A stretch of 64,000 nucleotides of DNA from Pseudomonas saxonica (GCF_007858365.1 NZ_VFIO01000001.1:372001-436000), one strand, 5' to 3'. Counted from the first letter of the stretch, positions 25,088-37,580 are shown. A program made the numbers and translations. Notes: a model not told the origin generated them from the letters alone.

Positions 25088-26995
25088 TTAGACCGACAAC
25101 TCTACTAACAATTTGTTTAGCCGACGTACATAGGCTGCCGGGTCTTTCAAAGTGTCGCCAGAAGCCAGTGCTGCCTGATCGAACAGAATGTGCGACAGGT
25201 CGCCAAAACGCTCTTCACTCTGCTCTGCATCGAGTTTTTCAATCAGGGGGTGAGCCGGATTGAATTCGAAGATCGGCTTGGACTCCGGAACTTTCTGACC
25301 GCTGGCTTCAAGAATCTGGCGCATCTGCATGCCCATGTCCTGTTCACCAATAGCCAGAATGGCTGGCGAATCAGTCAGACGGTGCGATACGCGCACTTCG
25401 CTGACGCTTTCGCCCAAGGCTGCTTTGATACGCTCAACCAGACCTTCTTTAGCCTTGGCAGCTTCTTCTGCAGCCTTTTTGTCCTCTTCGGAGTCCAGAT
25501 TGCCCAGATCGAGATCACCGCGTGCCACGTCAACAAAGTTTTTGCCGTCGAACTCGCTGAGGTAGCTCATCAGCCACTCGTCGATACGGTCGGTCAACAA
25601 CAGAACTTCGATGCCTTTCTTACGGAAGACTTCGAGGTGCGGGCTGTTTTTAACCTGCGCATAGGAGTCACCGGTCAGGTAGTAAATCTTGTCCTGACCT
25701 TCTTTGGCGCGCTCAAGGTATTGAGCCAACGACACAACCTGTTCACCACCCTCTTCGTGAGTCGAGGCAAAACGCAGCAGACCGGCGATTTTTTCCTTGT
25801 TGGCGAAATCTTCAGCAGGGCCTTCCTTCATGACCTGACCGAAATTTTTCCAGAAGCCCTGATATTTCTCAGGCTCGTTCTTCGCCAGTTTTTCCAGCAT
25901 GTCGAGCACACGCTTGGTCAACGCCGACTTCATGGAGTCGATGATCGGGTCTTTTTGCAGGATTTCCCGCGACACGTTCAACGACAGGTCATTGGAGTCG
26001 ATCACGCCTTTGATGAAGCGCAGATACAGCGGCAGGAACGATTCTGCCTGGTCCATGACAAATACACGCTGTACGTACAGCTTCAGCCCTTTAGGCGCTT
26101 CACGCTGGTACAAGTCGAAAGGAGCACGCGCCGGTACATAAAGCAGCGAGCTGTATTCCAGCTTGCCTTCAACCTTGTTGTGGCTCCAGGCCAGCGGGTT
26201 CTCGAAGTCGTGAGCGATGTGCTTGTAGAACTCCTGATACTCCTCGTCTGTGACTTCGGTACGAGGACGCGTCCACAAGGCACTGGCGCGGTTAACGGTT
26301 TCCCATTCCAGCGCAGGCGCCTCTTCACCTTCGGCAACGTTCTGCTCTTTTGGCAGTTCGATCGGCAAGGCGATATGGTCAGAATACTTCTTGATGATGT
26401 TACGCAGACGCCAGCCGTCAGCGAACTCGGACTCGCCAGACTTCAGGTGCAGAACAATTTTGGTGCCGCGCTCGGCTTTTTCGATGTTGGCAACTTCAAA
26501 CTCGCCTTCGCCCTTGGAGGACCAGTGCACACCTTCGCTTGCCGGGGTGCCCGCGCGACGGCTGTAGACGTCAACCTTGTCAGCGACAATAAAGGCCGAG
26601 TAGAAGCCCACACCGAACTGACCGATCAGGTGAGAGTCTTTTTTCTGATCGCCCGTCAGGTTCTTCATGAAGTCGGCTGTACCGGATTTGGCGATGGTCC
26701 CCAGATGGGTGATCACATCGTCGCGGTTCATACCGATACCGTTGTCTTCGAGCGTGACGGTATTAGCGTCCTTGTCGAAGCTCACACGGATTTTTAACTG
26801 GTCGGCGCCGCCTTCCAGTAGTTCTGGCTTGGACAGCGCTTCAAAACGTAATTTATCGACAGCATCAGAGGCGTTCGAGATCAATTCGCGAAGGAAAATT
26901 TCCTTGTTGGAGTACAGCGAATGGATCATGAGGTGCAAGAGTTGCTTGACCTCGGTCTGGAAGCCCAGGGTTTCCTTTTGAGTTTCCACGCTCAT
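25088..26995 (-). CDS. htpG: Molecular chaperone HtpG (bacterial Hsp90)
   Basis: A 635-residue cytosolic ATP-dependent chaperone that remodels client proteins with DnaK. The N-terminal GHKL ATPase has [12 protein letters not shown] (Asn41 region) and DNGIGM, the lid and [11 protein letters not shown] follow, and the middle domain contains the LNVSREIL catalytic-loop arginine. I start at the ATG at 26995 (GGAG about ten bases upstream, protein [15 protein letters not shown]), the usual start; an upstream in-frame codon would add nine residues. A sigma-32-like promoter lies 66-95 bp upstream. A clear terminator follows the gene. Confidence 0.97.
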   Translation of the reverse strand: MSVETQKETLGFQTEVKQLLHLMIHSLYSNKEIFLRELISNASDAVDKLRFEALSKPELLEGGADQLKIRVSFDKDANTVTLEDNGIGMNRDDVITHLGTIAKSGTADFMKNLTGDQKKDSHLIGQFGVGFYSAFIVADKVDVYSRRAGTPASEGVHWSSKGEGEFEVANIEKAERGTKIVLHLKSGESEFADGWRLRNIIKKYSDHIALPIELPKEQNVAEGEEAPALEWETVNRASALWTRPRTEVTDEEYQEFYKHIAHDFENPLAWSHNKVEGKLEYSSLLYVPARAPFDLYQREAPKGLKLYVQRVFVMDQAESFLPLYLRFIKGVIDSNDLSLNVSREILQKDPIIDSMKSALTKRVLDMLEKLAKNEPEKYQGFWKNFGQVMKEGPAEDFANKEKIAGLLRFASTHEEGGEQVVSLAQYLERAKEGQDKIYYLTGDSYAQVKNSPHLEVFRKKGIEVLLLTDRIDEWLMSYLSEFDGKNFVDVARGDLDLGNLDSEEDKKAAEEAAKAKEGLVERIKAALGESVSEVRVSHRLTDSPAILAIGEQDMGMQMRQILEASGQKVPESKPIFEFNPAHPLIEKLDAEQSEERFGDLSHILFDQAALASGDTLKDPAAYVRRLNKLLVELSV

Positions 26996-27060
26996 TGTTA
27001 TCAAACTCCGATTAGATGGCATGAGCCACGCCCTAGAGGGTTGGCGGCGGGATGAGTTTA

Positions 27061-27090
27061 AAGTTGGGGTCTTGGATTAAGATTTCAAGG
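27061..27090 (-). promoter_or_regulatory. Sigma-32 (heat-shock) promoter candidate for htpG
   Basis: On the minus strand CCTTGAA (27090-27084) is followed after a 14-bp spacer by CCCCAACTT (27069-27061). This fits the RpoH consensus CTTGAA and CCCCATNT well except at the A-for-T change in the -10. It lies about 66 bp before the htpG start, in the expected orientation. Confidence 0.75.
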
Positions 27091-27228
27091 GCTACTTGAA
27101 ACCTGCGGGCTTTTTAACAATAATCGCCGCCCGCGGGGCTTTACTTATATATGTGCACGGCCATGGAACTTAAGCGATCGGCCAATGCTCAAACGCCCCG
27201 TAGATCTACTCATAAGGAGAAACACCCC

Positions 27229-27507
27229 ATGCGTAATACTTTTGCTGTTGCCTTGATGCTTGCTGCTTCGCTTGGCCTGGCTGCCTGCGATAAAAAATCC
27301 GAAGACAAAGCGCAAGATGCTACTCAGCACGCTGAGCAAGCTCAGGAAAAAATGTCTGAAGCTCAGGACAAAGTGAACGACGCGGCGAAAGAAAATGCCG
27401 AAGCGGCCAAAGCTCAGGCTGAGTCCAACAAAGCCGCCGCTGAAGAAGCCGGTCAGGCTGCCCCGGTTGCTCCAGCTGCACCTGTGGCTACTCCAGAAAG
27501 CAAGTAA
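27229..27507 (+). CDS. Small alanine/glutamate-rich coiled-coil lipoprotein
   Basis: A 92-residue lipoprotein. The signal sequence ends in the lipobox LAAC with Cys20 as the acylated residue, followed by DKKSEDK. Residues about 25-75 are an A/E/Q/K-rich heptad-like helix (AQEKMSEAQDKVNDAAKENA), and the tail is Pro/Ala-rich. It resembles other small periplasmic coiled-coil lipoproteins of Pseudomonas, but I know no function. The ATG at 27229 has AAGGAGA at 27214-27220, so a longer frame is unlikely. It is divergent from htpG and is followed by its own terminator. Confidence 0.88.
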   Translation: MRNTFAVALMLAASLGLAACDKKSEDKAQDATQHAEQAQEKMSEAQDKVNDAAKENAEAAKAQAESNKAAAEEAGQAAPVAPAAPVATPESK

Positions 27508-27529
27508 TCACGCTTTCTGCGACAACGAC

Positions 27530-27552
27530 AAAGCCCGCCAAGTGCGGGCTTT
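27530..27552 (+). terminator. Terminator of the lipoprotein gene
   Basis: AAAGCCCGC, loop CAAGT, GCGGGCTTT, followed by TTGTTGT. It begins 23 bp after the stop codon. Confidence 0.85.
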
Positions 27553-27603
27553 GTTGTATCTGGCTTTTAACATGAGTGGATTAAACGACTAAATACCGGC
27601 CAT

Positions 27604-27641
27604 AAAAAATGCCCTGCATCTAATTGATGCAGGGCATTTTT
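27604..27641. terminator. Bidirectional terminator between the lipoprotein gene and brnQ
   Basis: A 16-bp perfect stem (27605-27620 with 27626-27641) around the loop TAATT, A-rich on the left and T-rich on the right, so it works in both directions. It lies 38 bp after the brnQ stop on the minus strand. Confidence 0.9.
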
Positions 27642-27678
27642 ATTATCCAGCGGTGCTTTTGGCGAGCCGGATAGTTAT

Positions 27679-28992
27679 TCAGGCAAGCGCTTGAACAGGT
27701 TTACCCAGCAAACGATCGCAAATAACTGCGCCAATCAGTGTGACTACACAAGGTACTAACCAAGCCAAACCTTGTTCGCTAAATGGCATGTTGGCCAGTG
27801 TGCCTGGAATCCAATCGCCAAAGCCGGCACCTTTAAGCGCATCGATAGTGCCGAAGAAGAAAGACACCAACATCACAGGGCCGACAATCCGCGATTGCGC
27901 ATGCCAGAACCCTTTGCAGAAGCTCAGCGCCACTAACACGATGCATGGCGGATAGATGGCAGTCAGCAGCGGGATCGAGAATGCGATCAACTGAGTCAGC
28001 CCCAAGTTCGATACACCCAACGAGAACACGGCAAGAATAATTACCAGTGTTTTATAGGACAGCGGAAGCACAGTACTGAAATATTCAGCACACGCGCAGG
28101 TCAGGCCTACCGCGGTGACCAGACACGCCAACGCGATCAGCACCGCAAGGAAGCCGCTGCCCAGCGAACCAAAGGTGTGCTGAACGTAAGCATGCAGTAC
28201 CGCAGCGCCGTTGGTTGCGCCCATTGCCACTTCGTGGCTGCCCGCACCCAGGCGGAACAGGCTGATGTAAACCAGCGCCAAACCAACACCCGCGATGAGC
28301 CCGGCAATGATGGCGTAGCGGGTAATCAACTTCGGCGACTCTACACCGCGCGAGCGGATGGCGTTCACAATCACAATGCCGAATACCAGGGCGCCCAAGG
28401 TATCCATGGTCAGGTAACCATTGATAAAGCCTTGGGAAAACGGTGCGCTAACGTATTCCGCAGTCGCAACGCCCGTATCCCCGGCAGGTAGCGCGAAAGC
28501 CGCAATGCCCAAAATCGCCAGAGCGATAATTTTCAGCGGCGCCAAAAAACGCCCGACGGTGTCCAGCAGACGGCCCGGATAAAGTGAAACGAAGAACACG
28601 ATCAAAAAGTAAACGGAGCTGTACAGAAACAGCGCCAGTGGACTTTCGCCGGTCAACGGTGCCAGGCCGACTTCAAACGATACAGTGGCCGTACGCGGTG
28701 TAGCGAACAGCGGGCCAACGGCCAGATACGCGACAGCCGCCAACAAGCCTCCAGCGATTTTGCCAATCGGGCTGCTCAGAGCGTCCATGCCACCGCCGAC
28801 TTTAGCCAGCGCTACCACGGTGATGACCGGCAAACCTACTGCTGTGACCAGAAAGCCCAATGCAGCAATCCAGACATGCGGCCCCGCTTGCAGGCCAACA
28901 ATAGGCGGGAAAATGATGTTGCCAGCCCCGACAAACAGGGCAAAAGTCATAAACCCAAGTGCCAGGATATCCTGGCCTTTCAATACTTTCAT
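27679..28992 (-). CDS. brnQ: Branched-chain amino acid:cation symporter BrnQ
   Basis: A 437-residue inner-membrane carrier of the LIVCS family that imports leucine, isoleucine and valine with Na+ or H+. It has about 12 helices and the family opening [21 protein letters not shown]. Further markers are the [20 protein letters not shown] helix and the [20 protein letters not shown] segment. The start at 28992 has no good ribosome site. The long upstream region contains a twice-repeated GTAATTAC palindrome that could serve regulation. Confidence 0.95.
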   Translation of the reverse strand: MKVLKGQDILALGFMTFALFVGAGNIIFPPIVGLQAGPHVWIAALGFLVTAVGLPVITVVALAKVGGGMDALSSPIGKIAGGLLAAVAYLAVGPLFATPRTATVSFEVGLAPLTGESPLALFLYSSVYFLIVFFVSLYPGRLLDTVGRFLAPLKIIALAILGIAAFALPAGDTGVATAEYVSAPFSQGFINGYLTMDTLGALVFGIVIVNAIRSRGVESPKLITRYAIIAGLIAGVGLALVYISLFRLGAGSHEVAMGATNGAAVLHAYVQHTFGSLGSGFLAVLIALACLVTAVGLTCACAEYFSTVLPLSYKTLVIILAVFSLGVSNLGLTQLIAFSIPLLTAIYPPCIVLVALSFCKGFWHAQSRIVGPVMLVSFFFGTIDALKGAGFGDWIPGTLANMPFSEQGLAWLVPCVVTLIGAVICDRLLGKPVQALA

Positions 28993-29359
28993 TACGGAAA
29001 TACCACACTACTGAATCGGAATTTAGAGGGGAATTTCCCGTGCGGATGTGGGAAATGCTGCCAGCCTTAGTAAGACCGACCCGTCTAGCGCGCGGCTTCC
29101 TTGTGGGATGCCTACGCAGATTTGGCTGTTAGCCTACCGATTTTTCACATGAAACGCACTGTTACAGGGCGATCTGTCCGATGAACGCACGCAGTTGTCG
29201 CCTTGTTGACATCGAAAATAGATGGGGTGTGATTTCGTAATTACAATATCTGTATTTCCTACATGTAATTACGTGATTGGAGGATGATTCGATTCTCGTC
29301 AGCGCCTCGAAGGCTTGATCAAAACCTGTAGAGACTCAGGGGTTATCGTCCAAACGCAC
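28993..29359. other. Long non-coding region between brnQ and the sucD terminator
   Basis: About 370 bases with no coding signal. It must contain the brnQ promoter. The striking feature is the pair of GTAATTAC palindromes at 29237-29244 and 29265-29272. Confidence 0.5.
29236..29273. promoter_or_regulatory. Paired GTAATTAC palindromes, candidate regulator site upstream of brnQ
   Basis: CGTAATTAC (29236-29244) and GTAATTACG (29265-29273) are inverted copies, and each contains the 8-bp palindrome GTAATTAC. The centres are 28 bp apart. This looks like a site for a dimeric or tetrameric regulator bound on one side of the helix. It lies about 245-280 bp before the brnQ start; the regulator is unknown. 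Confidence 0.5.
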
Positions 29360-29383
29360 AAAGGCCACCCGAAGGTGGCCTTT
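29360..29383 (-). terminator. Terminator of the suc operon
   Basis: AAAGGCCACC, loop CGAA, GGTGGCCTTT. It begins 32 bp after the sucD stop on the minus strand. The T-run after the stem is short. Confidence 0.85.
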
Positions 29384-29414
29384 GCCTGGTGAAGCAGTCA
29401 GTTAAGCGCGAGGC

Positions 29415-30296
29415 TTACTTCATTGCCCAGCCAGTCAGCTCGGACAGAGCCTTGCCGATGTCTGCCAGCGAACGCACGGTTTTTACACCTGCGTCTTCCA
29501 GGGCAGCAAACTTCTCGTCTGCAGTACCCTTGCCGCCAGAGATGATTGCGCCCGCGTGGCCCATGCGCTTGCCTGGAGGGGCAGTCACACCAGCGATGTA
29601 GGAAACAACCGGCTTGGTCACGTTTGCCTTGATGTAGGCAGCCGCTTCTTCTTCAGCCGAACCGCCGATCTCACCGATCATGACGATCGCTTCGGTCTTC
29701 GGGTCTTCCTGGAACAACTTCAGGATATCGATGAAGTTGGAGCCTGGAATCGGGTCACCGCCGATGCCTACGCACGTCGACTGGCCGAAACCGGCGTCAG
29801 TGGTTTGCTTCACAGCTTCGTAAGTCAGGGTGCCGGAACGCGACACGATGCCTACTTTGCCTGGCAAGTGAATGTGACCTGGCATGATGCCGATCTTGCA
29901 TTCGCCTGGAGTGATAACACCCGGGCAGTTAGGGCCGATCAGGGTAACACCCAGTTCGTCGCACTTAACTTTGCAGTCCAGCATGTCCAGGGTAGGAATG
30001 CCTTCAGTGATGCACACGATCAGCTTGATGCCGCCGAACGCTGCTTCAAGGATCGAGTCCTTGCAGAAAGGAGCCGGTACGTAGATAACGCTGGCAGTTG
30101 CGCCAGTGGCTTCTACGGCTTCTTTCACGGTGTTGAAAACAGGCAGGTCCAGGTGAGTGGTACCGCCTTTGCCCGGAGTAACGCCACCGACCATCTTGGT
30201 GCCGTATTCAATGGCTTGCTGGGTGTGGAAGCTGCCCTGCGAGCCAGTGATGCCTTGGCAGATAACTTTGGTGTCTTTATTGATCAGGACGCTCAT
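29415..30296 (-). CDS. sucD: Succinyl-CoA synthetase alpha subunit
   Basis: A 293-residue subunit that binds CoA and carries the phosphohistidine of the TCA-cycle enzyme making succinate and ATP or GTP. It shows the CoA-binding N-terminus ([20 protein letters not shown]), the [20 protein letters not shown] block, the [11 protein letters not shown] motif, and the active-site GHAGAII. Its ATG overlaps the sucC stop by one base (TAATG), so translation is coupled. It is the last gene of the cluster and a terminator follows. Confidence 0.98.
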   Translation of the reverse strand: MSVLINKDTKVICQGITGSQGSFHTQQAIEYGTKMVGGVTPGKGGTTHLDLPVFNTVKEAVEATGATASVIYVPAPFCKDSILEAAFGGIKLIVCITEGIPTLDMLDCKVKCDELGVTLIGPNCPGVITPGECKIGIMPGHIHLPGKVGIVSRSGTLTYEAVKQTTDAGFGQSTCVGIGGDPIPGSNFIDILKLFQEDPKTEAIVMIGEIGGSAEEEAAAYIKANVTKPVVSYIAGVTAPPGKRMGHAGAIISGGKGTADEKFAALEDAGVKTVRSLADIGKALSELTGWAMK

Positions 30297-31462
30297 TACT
30301 TGCCCTCCGCAGCTTTAACTACTTGTTGAGCAGCGTCGGTCAAGCTGGTAGCAGCGATGATGTTCAAGCCGCTTTCTGCCAGTACTTTAGCGCCCAGTTC
30401 AGCGTTGTTGCCTTCAAGGCGTACAACCACCGGGATTTTTACGCCGACTTCTTTCACGGCGCCAATGATGCCTTCGGCAATCATGTCGCAACGAACGATG
30501 CCGCCGAAGATGTTAACCAGCACTGCAGCGACATTGCTGTCAGACAGGATGATTTTGAACGCTTCGGTTACGCGTTCTTTGGTAGCACCGCCGCCAACAT
30601 CAAGGAAGTTAGCTGGCTTGCCGCCATGCAGGTTGACGATGTCCATGGTGCCCATGGCCAGGCCAGCACCGTTGACCATGCAACCGATGTTGCCTTCCAG
30701 CGCCACGTAGTTCAGTTCGAACTTGGCAGCGTGCGCTTCGCGCGGATCGTCTTGCGACGGATCGTGGAAAGTTTTCAGCTTAGGCTGACGGTACATGGCG
30801 TTTGCGTCGATGTTGATTTTGGCATCGAGGCAGTGCAGATCGCCGTCAGTCTTGATAACCAGCGGGTTCACTTCCAGCAGTGCCAGATCGTGATCCTTGA
30901 ACAGTTTCGCCAGACCTACGAAGATTTTGGCGAACTGAGTAACTTGCTTGCCTTCCAGACCCAGCTGGAATGCCAACTCGCGACCCTGGAATGGCTGAGC
31001 GCCAACCAGCGGATCGATCGTTGCTTTCAGAATTTTTTCTGGAGTGTCGTGAGCGATTTTCTCGATGTCCACGCCACCTTCGGTGGAAGCCATGAACACG
31101 ATGCGGCGGCTCGAACGGTCAACAACAGCGCCCAGGTACAGCTCTTTAGCGATATCAGTGCACGATTCAACCAGGATCTTGGTGACCGGCTGACCATTGG
31201 CGTCAGTCTGGTAAGTCACCAGACGCTTGCCCAACCATTGTTGTGCGAATGCTTTAGCGTCTTCTTTGCTGCGAACCAGCTTTACGCCGCCCGCTTTACC
31301 ACGACCACCTGCGTGAACCTGAGCTTTTACAACCCATTCGGTTCCGCCGATCTTGTCGCACGCTTCTGCGGCCGCTTCCGGGGTATCTACTGCATAACCC
31401 TTGGATACTGGCAGGCCGTATTCAGCGAACAGCTGCTTACCCTGATACTCGTGAAGATTCAT
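30296..31462 (-). CDS. sucC: Succinyl-CoA synthetase beta subunit
   Basis: A 388-residue ATP-grasp subunit that binds the nucleotide and succinate. It opens [19 protein letters not shown] and shows [24 protein letters not shown] and the [10 protein letters not shown] succinate-site block. Length equals the Escherichia coli enzyme. A 224-bp gap with a short hairpin near 31625-31655 separates it from lpdG upstream, so an internal promoter or processing site is possible. Confidence 0.98.
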   Translation of the reverse strand: MNLHEYQGKQLFAEYGLPVSKGYAVDTPEAAAEACDKIGGTEWVVKAQVHAGGRGKAGGVKLVRSKEDAKAFAQQWLGKRLVTYQTDANGQPVTKILVESCTDIAKELYLGAVVDRSSRRIVFMASTEGGVDIEKIAHDTPEKILKATIDPLVGAQPFQGRELAFQLGLEGKQVTQFAKIFVGLAKLFKDHDLALLEVNPLVIKTDGDLHCLDAKINIDANAMYRQPKLKTFHDPSQDDPREAHAAKFELNYVALEGNIGCMVNGAGLAMGTMDIVNLHGGKPANFLDVGGGATKERVTEAFKIILSDSNVAAVLVNIFGGIVRCDMIAEGIIGAVKEVGVKIPVVVRLEGNNAELGAKVLAESGLNIIAATSLTDAAQQVVKAAEGK

Positions 31463-31686
31463 GCTTTTTACCGTCTTCGTTAGGTACTGCGCATTCGGCG
31501 CTGCACTTTAATTAGTGCCGCACCACCTGTGACTGCTGCTTATTCTGTTTTCGACAAGCCGGCACTGCGTGAGCAGAGACGGCCTGGCGCAAATCAGACA
31601 AGACTGCGTCCGGCGGAAGTTCCGCGGTGAGGCTTGCAAGCAAGGCTCACGACGGGCATACCGCCGTGGTTTATTATTGTCTGGTC

Positions 31687-33221
<1,535 letters not shown>

Positions 33222-33228
33222 GCTTCTA

Positions 33229-34449
33229 TTAGATATCCAGCAGCAGACGTGCCGGATCTTCCAGCAGGTTTTTGATTGCTACCAGGAAACTTACAGCTTC
33301 TTTGCCGTCGATCAAGCGGTGATCGTAAGACAGAGCCAAATACATCATCGGACGAATAACAACCTGACCGTTGATTGCCATTGGACGCTGAAGGATGTTG
33401 TGCATGCCCAGGATAGCGGCTTGCGGCGGGTTAACGATCGGAGTCGACATCATCGAACCGAAAGTACCACCGTTGGTGATGGTGAATGTGCCACCGGTCA
33501 TTTCGTCGATGGACAGTTTGCCGTCACGGGCTTTTTTACCGTAAGCAGCGATGCCGCCTTCGATTTCAGCCAGGCTCATCAGTTCGGCGTTACGCAGAAC
33601 CGGAACCACCAGACCACGGTCGCTGGACACAGCAACACCGATGTCCGCGTAGCCGTGGTAAACGATGTCGGAACCGTCGATCGAGGCGTTAACAGCCGGG
33701 AAGCGTTTCAGCGCTTCGGTAGCCGCTTTCACGAAGAACGACATGAAGCCCAGGCGTACGCCGTTGTGGGACTTCTCGAACAGGTCCTTGTACTTCGAAC
33801 GCAGGGCCATGATCTCAGTCATGTCAACTTCGTTGAACGTGGTCAGCATCGCCATGTTCGACTGAGCTTCAACCAGACGCTTGGCTACAGTGGCGCGAAC
33901 GCGGGTCATCGGAACGCGTTTTTCGACGCGGTCGCCGGCAGCGAATACCGGGGCAGCAGCGGCAGGTGCAGCAGGCTTGGCCGGAGCAACAGCCGGAGCG
34001 GCTTTCTTGGCAGCGACAGCGGCTACTACGTCTTCCTTGGTCACACGACCGCCTTTGCCAGTGCCGGCAACGGAAGCGATGTTGATGCCGTTTTCTTCAG
34101 CGATCTTGCGAGCAGCTGGAGCAGCAATCGGGTCGTCTTCGCCATCAGCAGCCGGGGCAGCAGCTTGAGCAGCCGGTGCAGCAGCGGCGGCCGGAGCGGC
34201 AGCAGCAGCGCCGCCTTCAACGATGGAACCCAGCACTTCGTCAGACAGAACGGTGTCGCCTTCGTTCTTGACGATTGCGCCCAGTACGCCGTCCGCTGTT
34301 GCCAGCACTTCCAGCACAACTTTGTCGGTTTCGATGTCAACGATCAGGTCATCACGCTTTACAGCGTCGCCCGGTTGTTTGTGCCAGGTGGCAACGGTGC
34401 CATCGGCAACCGATTCCGGGAAAGTAGGGGCTTTAATCTCGATAGCCAT
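33229..34449 (-). CDS. sucB: Dihydrolipoyl succinyltransferase (E2 of 2-oxoglutarate dehydrogenase)
   Basis: A 406-residue core protein of the 2-oxoglutarate dehydrogenase complex. The lipoyl domain (1-75) has the modified Lys43 in ETDKVVLEV. It is joined by an Ala/Pro-rich linker to the E1/E3-binding domain ([20 protein letters not shown]) and, after a second flexible linker, to the catalytic domain, with the C-terminal SYDHRLIDG holding His377 and Asp381. The AAGGAA site fits the ATG at 34449. It follows sucA by 40 bp. Confidence 0.98.
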   Translation of the reverse strand: MAIEIKAPTFPESVADGTVATWHKQPGDAVKRDDLIVDIETDKVVLEVLATADGVLGAIVKNEGDTVLSDEVLGSIVEGGAAAAAPAAAAAPAAQAAAPAADGEDDPIAAPAARKIAEENGINIASVAGTGKGGRVTKEDVVAAVAAKKAAPAVAPAKPAAPAAAAPVFAAGDRVEKRVPMTRVRATVAKRLVEAQSNMAMLTTFNEVDMTEIMALRSKYKDLFEKSHNGVRLGFMSFFVKAATEALKRFPAVNASIDGSDIVYHGYADIGVAVSSDRGLVVPVLRNAELMSLAEIEGGIAAYGKKARDGKLSIDEMTGGTFTITNGGTFGSMMSTPIVNPPQAAILGMHNILQRPMAINGQVVIRPMMYLALSYDHRLIDGKEAVSFLVAIKNLLEDPARLLLDI

Positions 34450-34489
34450 GTTCGTGGTTCCTTAAATTCGGTTTCAGTGCGCGAAGGCG

Positions 34490-37321
34490 TTAAACAGTAA
34501 ACGCGTCTTGCAACAGTTTTGCCTGTTGCTCAGCGTGCATCGATGCATAACCACAAGCAGGTGCAGCAGAAGCATCACGGCCCGCGTACTCAAGTACGAG
34601 AGATTTATCGTGACCACCAATGATGCGGCGCATGTGATGCTGGCTGCAGTACCAAGCACCCTGGTTCATCGGCTCTTCCTGACACCAAACAATGTGTTTG
34701 AGGTTTTTGTACGGAGCCAGGACTTCAATCAAGTCGTCCTCAGGGAACGGATACAACTGCTCAAGACGCACGATGGCGATGTCTTCACGACCTTCGGCAC
34801 GGCGTTTTTCCAACAGGTCATAGTAGACCTTGCCGCTACACAGCACGATGCGATCGACCTTGGCCGGATCTTGTGCATCGATTTCTGGAATAACGGTCTG
34901 GAACGAACCTTCGGCCAGATCTTCCAGGGTCGAGACGGCGAGCTTGTGACGCAACAACGACTTCGGTGTCAGGACGATCAGCGGCTTGCGCAGCGGACGG
35001 ATGACCTGACGACGCAGCAGGTGATAGATCTGCGCTGGAGTGGTTGGTACGCACACCTGAATGTTGTGCTCGGCGCACAGTTGCAGGTACCGCTCAAGAC
35101 GTGCCGAGGAGTGCTCAGGGCCCTGACCTTCATAACCGTGTGGCAGCAACATGGTCAGACCGCACAGACGGCCCCACTTGTGCTCACCGCTGGTGATGAA
35201 CTGGTCAATCACAACCTGTGCACCGTTGGCGAAGTCGCCGAACTGGGCTTCCCAGATAACCAGCGCGTTAGGCGTGGTTGTCGAGTAACCGTATTCGAAG
35301 GCCAGCACCGCTTCTTCGGACAACAGCGAGTCGTACAGGTCAAAGCGTGGCTGACCTTCGTACAGGTGCTGAAGCGGAATGTAGGTGCCTGCGTCTTTCT
35401 GGTTGTGCAACACAGCGTGACGGTGCGAGAACGTACCGCGGCCGATGTCCTGACCAGTCATGCGGATCGGGTGACCTTCGAACGCCAGGGTCGCGTATGC
35501 CATGGTTTCGGCATAACCCCAGTTGATCGGCAGACCGCCCGCTTGCATTTTTTGACGATCTTCGTAGATCTTCGCAACCTGACGCTGAACCACGAAGCCT
35601 TCTGGAATTTCCAGCAGCTTGGCAGACAGTTCTTGCAGGGTTTTCAGATCGAAACGCGTGTCGTGACGCGCAGTCCAGGCGTGACCCAGGTATGGACGCC
35701 AGTCAACGAACAGCTCTTTGTTCGGCTCTTTGACCAGACTTTTCACAACATGCAGACCGTTGTCCAACGCGTTGCGGTATTCGTCGATCTTGGCCTGAAC
35801 GCGATCTGCGTCAACCACGTTTTCTTGGGTCAGACGCTCTGCATACAGCTCACGGGTGGTGCGCTGTTTGGCGATTTGCTGATACATCAGCGGCTGCGTG
35901 CCGTTTGGCTCGTCGGCCTCGTTGTGACCGCGACGGCGGTAGCAGAACAGGTCGATCACGACGTCACGCTTGAACTGCATGCGGTAGTCGATAGCCAGCT
36001 GGGTCACGAACAATACGGCTTCCGGATCATCACCATTTACATGGAGGATCGGCGCCTGAATCATTTTCGCGACGTCAGTGCAGTACTCGGTCGAACGGGA
36101 GTCTTCCGGGTTGCTGATGGTGAAGCCAACCTGGTTGTTGATCACCAGGTGAACAGTACCGCCCGTCTTGAAGCCGCGTGTTTGCGACATCTGGAAGGTT
36201 TCCATGACCACGCCCTGACCTGCGAAAGCAGCATCACCGTGGATGGAAATAGGCAGCACTTTATCGCCAGTCTTGTCATTACGACGGTCTTGACGTGCAC
36301 GTACAGACCCTTCAACCACTGGAGAAACGATTTCCAGGTGGGACGGGTTAAACGCCATTGCCAGGTGAACTTCGCCGCCTGAGGTCATGACGTTGGAGGA
36401 GAAGCCCTGGTGATACTTGACGTCACCGGAACCCAACTCGATCTTCTTCTTGCCTTCGAACTCGTCGAACAACTCGCGCGGGTTTTTGCCGAAGGTGTTC
36501 ACCAATACGTTAAGACGACCACGGTGGGCCATGCCGATAACGATTTCTTTGGTGCCGTAGTTGCCCGAACGCTGGATCAGCTCGTCCAGCAAAGGAATCA
36601 GGCTCTCACCGCCTTCCAGGCCGAAACGTTTGGTGCCCGGGTATTTGGTACCCAGATACTTCTCAAGGCCTTCAGCGGCTGTAACACGCTCAAGCAGATG
36701 GCTTTTGACTTCAGCCGAATACGTTGGGCGGCCGCGTACGCTTTCGAGGCGCTGTTCAAACCAGTGGCGCTGCTCGGAATCGACGATGTGCGTGAACTCG
36801 GCGCCGATGGTGCGGCAATATGTCTGCTGCAACGCGTCGAGAATTTCGCGTAGGCTCGCTTCCTCTTTGCCGATGTACAGGTCGCCGGCACGGAAGGTCG
36901 TATCAAGATCGGCATTGGTCAAGCCGTAATGATTGATTGACAGGTCTGCAGGTGCAGGACGCTGCCACAGCCCCAGCGGATCAAGCTGGGCTGCCTGGTG
37001 GCCGCGCATCCGATAGGCCTGGATCAATCGCAGCACTTCAACCTGCTTCTTCTCGTGCTCACTGCTCACGCTTCCGGCAGAAACCGGTTGGGCGCGGCGC
37101 TGGTTCTTCGCCAGCAGCACGAAATGATCGCGGATTGTGGAGTGCGAAACATCGTTGGCAGAGTTCCCTTCAGTAGGCAACGTCTGAAATTTGGTGCGCC
37201 ATTCTTCTGGCACAGCGTTAGGGTCGTGCAGGTAGAGCTCATAGAGCTCTTCCACATAGGCAGCGTTACCACCTGAAAGATAGCCGCTGTTCCACATGCG
37301 CTGCATCACGCTTTCTTGCAT
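34490..37321 (-). CDS. sucA: 2-oxoglutarate dehydrogenase E1 component
   Basis: A 943-residue thiamine-diphosphate enzyme that decarboxylates 2-oxoglutarate and passes the succinyl group to SucB. It shows the N-terminal NAAYVEELYELYLHDPNAVPEEW segment, GMAHRGRLNVL, GDAAFAGQG in the thiamine site, RRRGHNEADEP, and the C-terminal EEPMNQGAW block. A GAGGGTGA site precedes the ATG at 37321. A 259-bp gap to sdhB upstream holds a hairpin and probably a promoter. Confidence 0.98.
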   Translation of the reverse strand: MQESVMQRMWNSGYLSGGNAAYVEELYELYLHDPNAVPEEWRTKFQTLPTEGNSANDVSHSTIRDHFVLLAKNQRRAQPVSAGSVSSEHEKKQVEVLRLIQAYRMRGHQAAQLDPLGLWQRPAPADLSINHYGLTNADLDTTFRAGDLYIGKEEASLREILDALQQTYCRTIGAEFTHIVDSEQRHWFEQRLESVRGRPTYSAEVKSHLLERVTAAEGLEKYLGTKYPGTKRFGLEGGESLIPLLDELIQRSGNYGTKEIVIGMAHRGRLNVLVNTFGKNPRELFDEFEGKKKIELGSGDVKYHQGFSSNVMTSGGEVHLAMAFNPSHLEIVSPVVEGSVRARQDRRNDKTGDKVLPISIHGDAAFAGQGVVMETFQMSQTRGFKTGGTVHLVINNQVGFTISNPEDSRSTEYCTDVAKMIQAPILHVNGDDPEAVLFVTQLAIDYRMQFKRDVVIDLFCYRRRGHNEADEPNGTQPLMYQQIAKQRTTRELYAERLTQENVVDADRVQAKIDEYRNALDNGLHVVKSLVKEPNKELFVDWRPYLGHAWTARHDTRFDLKTLQELSAKLLEIPEGFVVQRQVAKIYEDRQKMQAGGLPINWGYAETMAYATLAFEGHPIRMTGQDIGRGTFSHRHAVLHNQKDAGTYIPLQHLYEGQPRFDLYDSLLSEEAVLAFEYGYSTTTPNALVIWEAQFGDFANGAQVVIDQFITSGEHKWGRLCGLTMLLPHGYEGQGPEHSSARLERYLQLCAEHNIQVCVPTTPAQIYHLLRRQVIRPLRKPLIVLTPKSLLRHKLAVSTLEDLAEGSFQTVIPEIDAQDPAKVDRIVLCSGKVYYDLLEKRRAEGREDIAIVRLEQLYPFPEDDLIEVLAPYKNLKHIVWCQEEPMNQGAWYCSQHHMRRIIGGHDKSLVLEYAGRDASAAPACGYASMHAEQQAKLLQDAFTV

Positions 37322-37512
37322 GCTTGGTCACCCTCGGTTAGGGGACACCATCGGCGAAAACACCAGAGCACACTTGAGAAAGTCCGAATACAGCGACTAA
37401 AACAAGCCACTTAGGATCACGCTGATAGTCCGGGTACCAGCCCGGATGCCCCTGCTGGTCTCATTTCTTCAAAATAAGAGCCGCAGCTTATGAGCTGTTG
37501 CTCAGGTTATAA

Positions 37513-37542
37513 CTACGGCGCCGGTTGAAGCCTGCGCCGTAG
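37513..37542. other. Hairpin in the sdhB-sucA gap
   Basis: CTACGGCGC (37513-37521) and GCGCCGTAG (37534-37542) form a 9-bp GC-rich stem with a 12-base loop, 39 bp after the sdhB stop. No T-run follows on the minus strand, so it is more likely a processing or attenuation point than a full terminator. Confidence 0.6.
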
Positions 37543-37580
37543 CATCTACGGTTACAGCGATCTACGGTACAGCTTGTGTA

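Noticed and set aside
25190..26797. Plus-strand frame of 535 codons opposite htpG
   Set aside because: Antisense shadow of htpG with no sensible protein features.
34508..36382. Plus-strand frame of 624 codons opposite sucA
   Set aside because: Antisense shadow of a certain gene; no ribosome site or motif.
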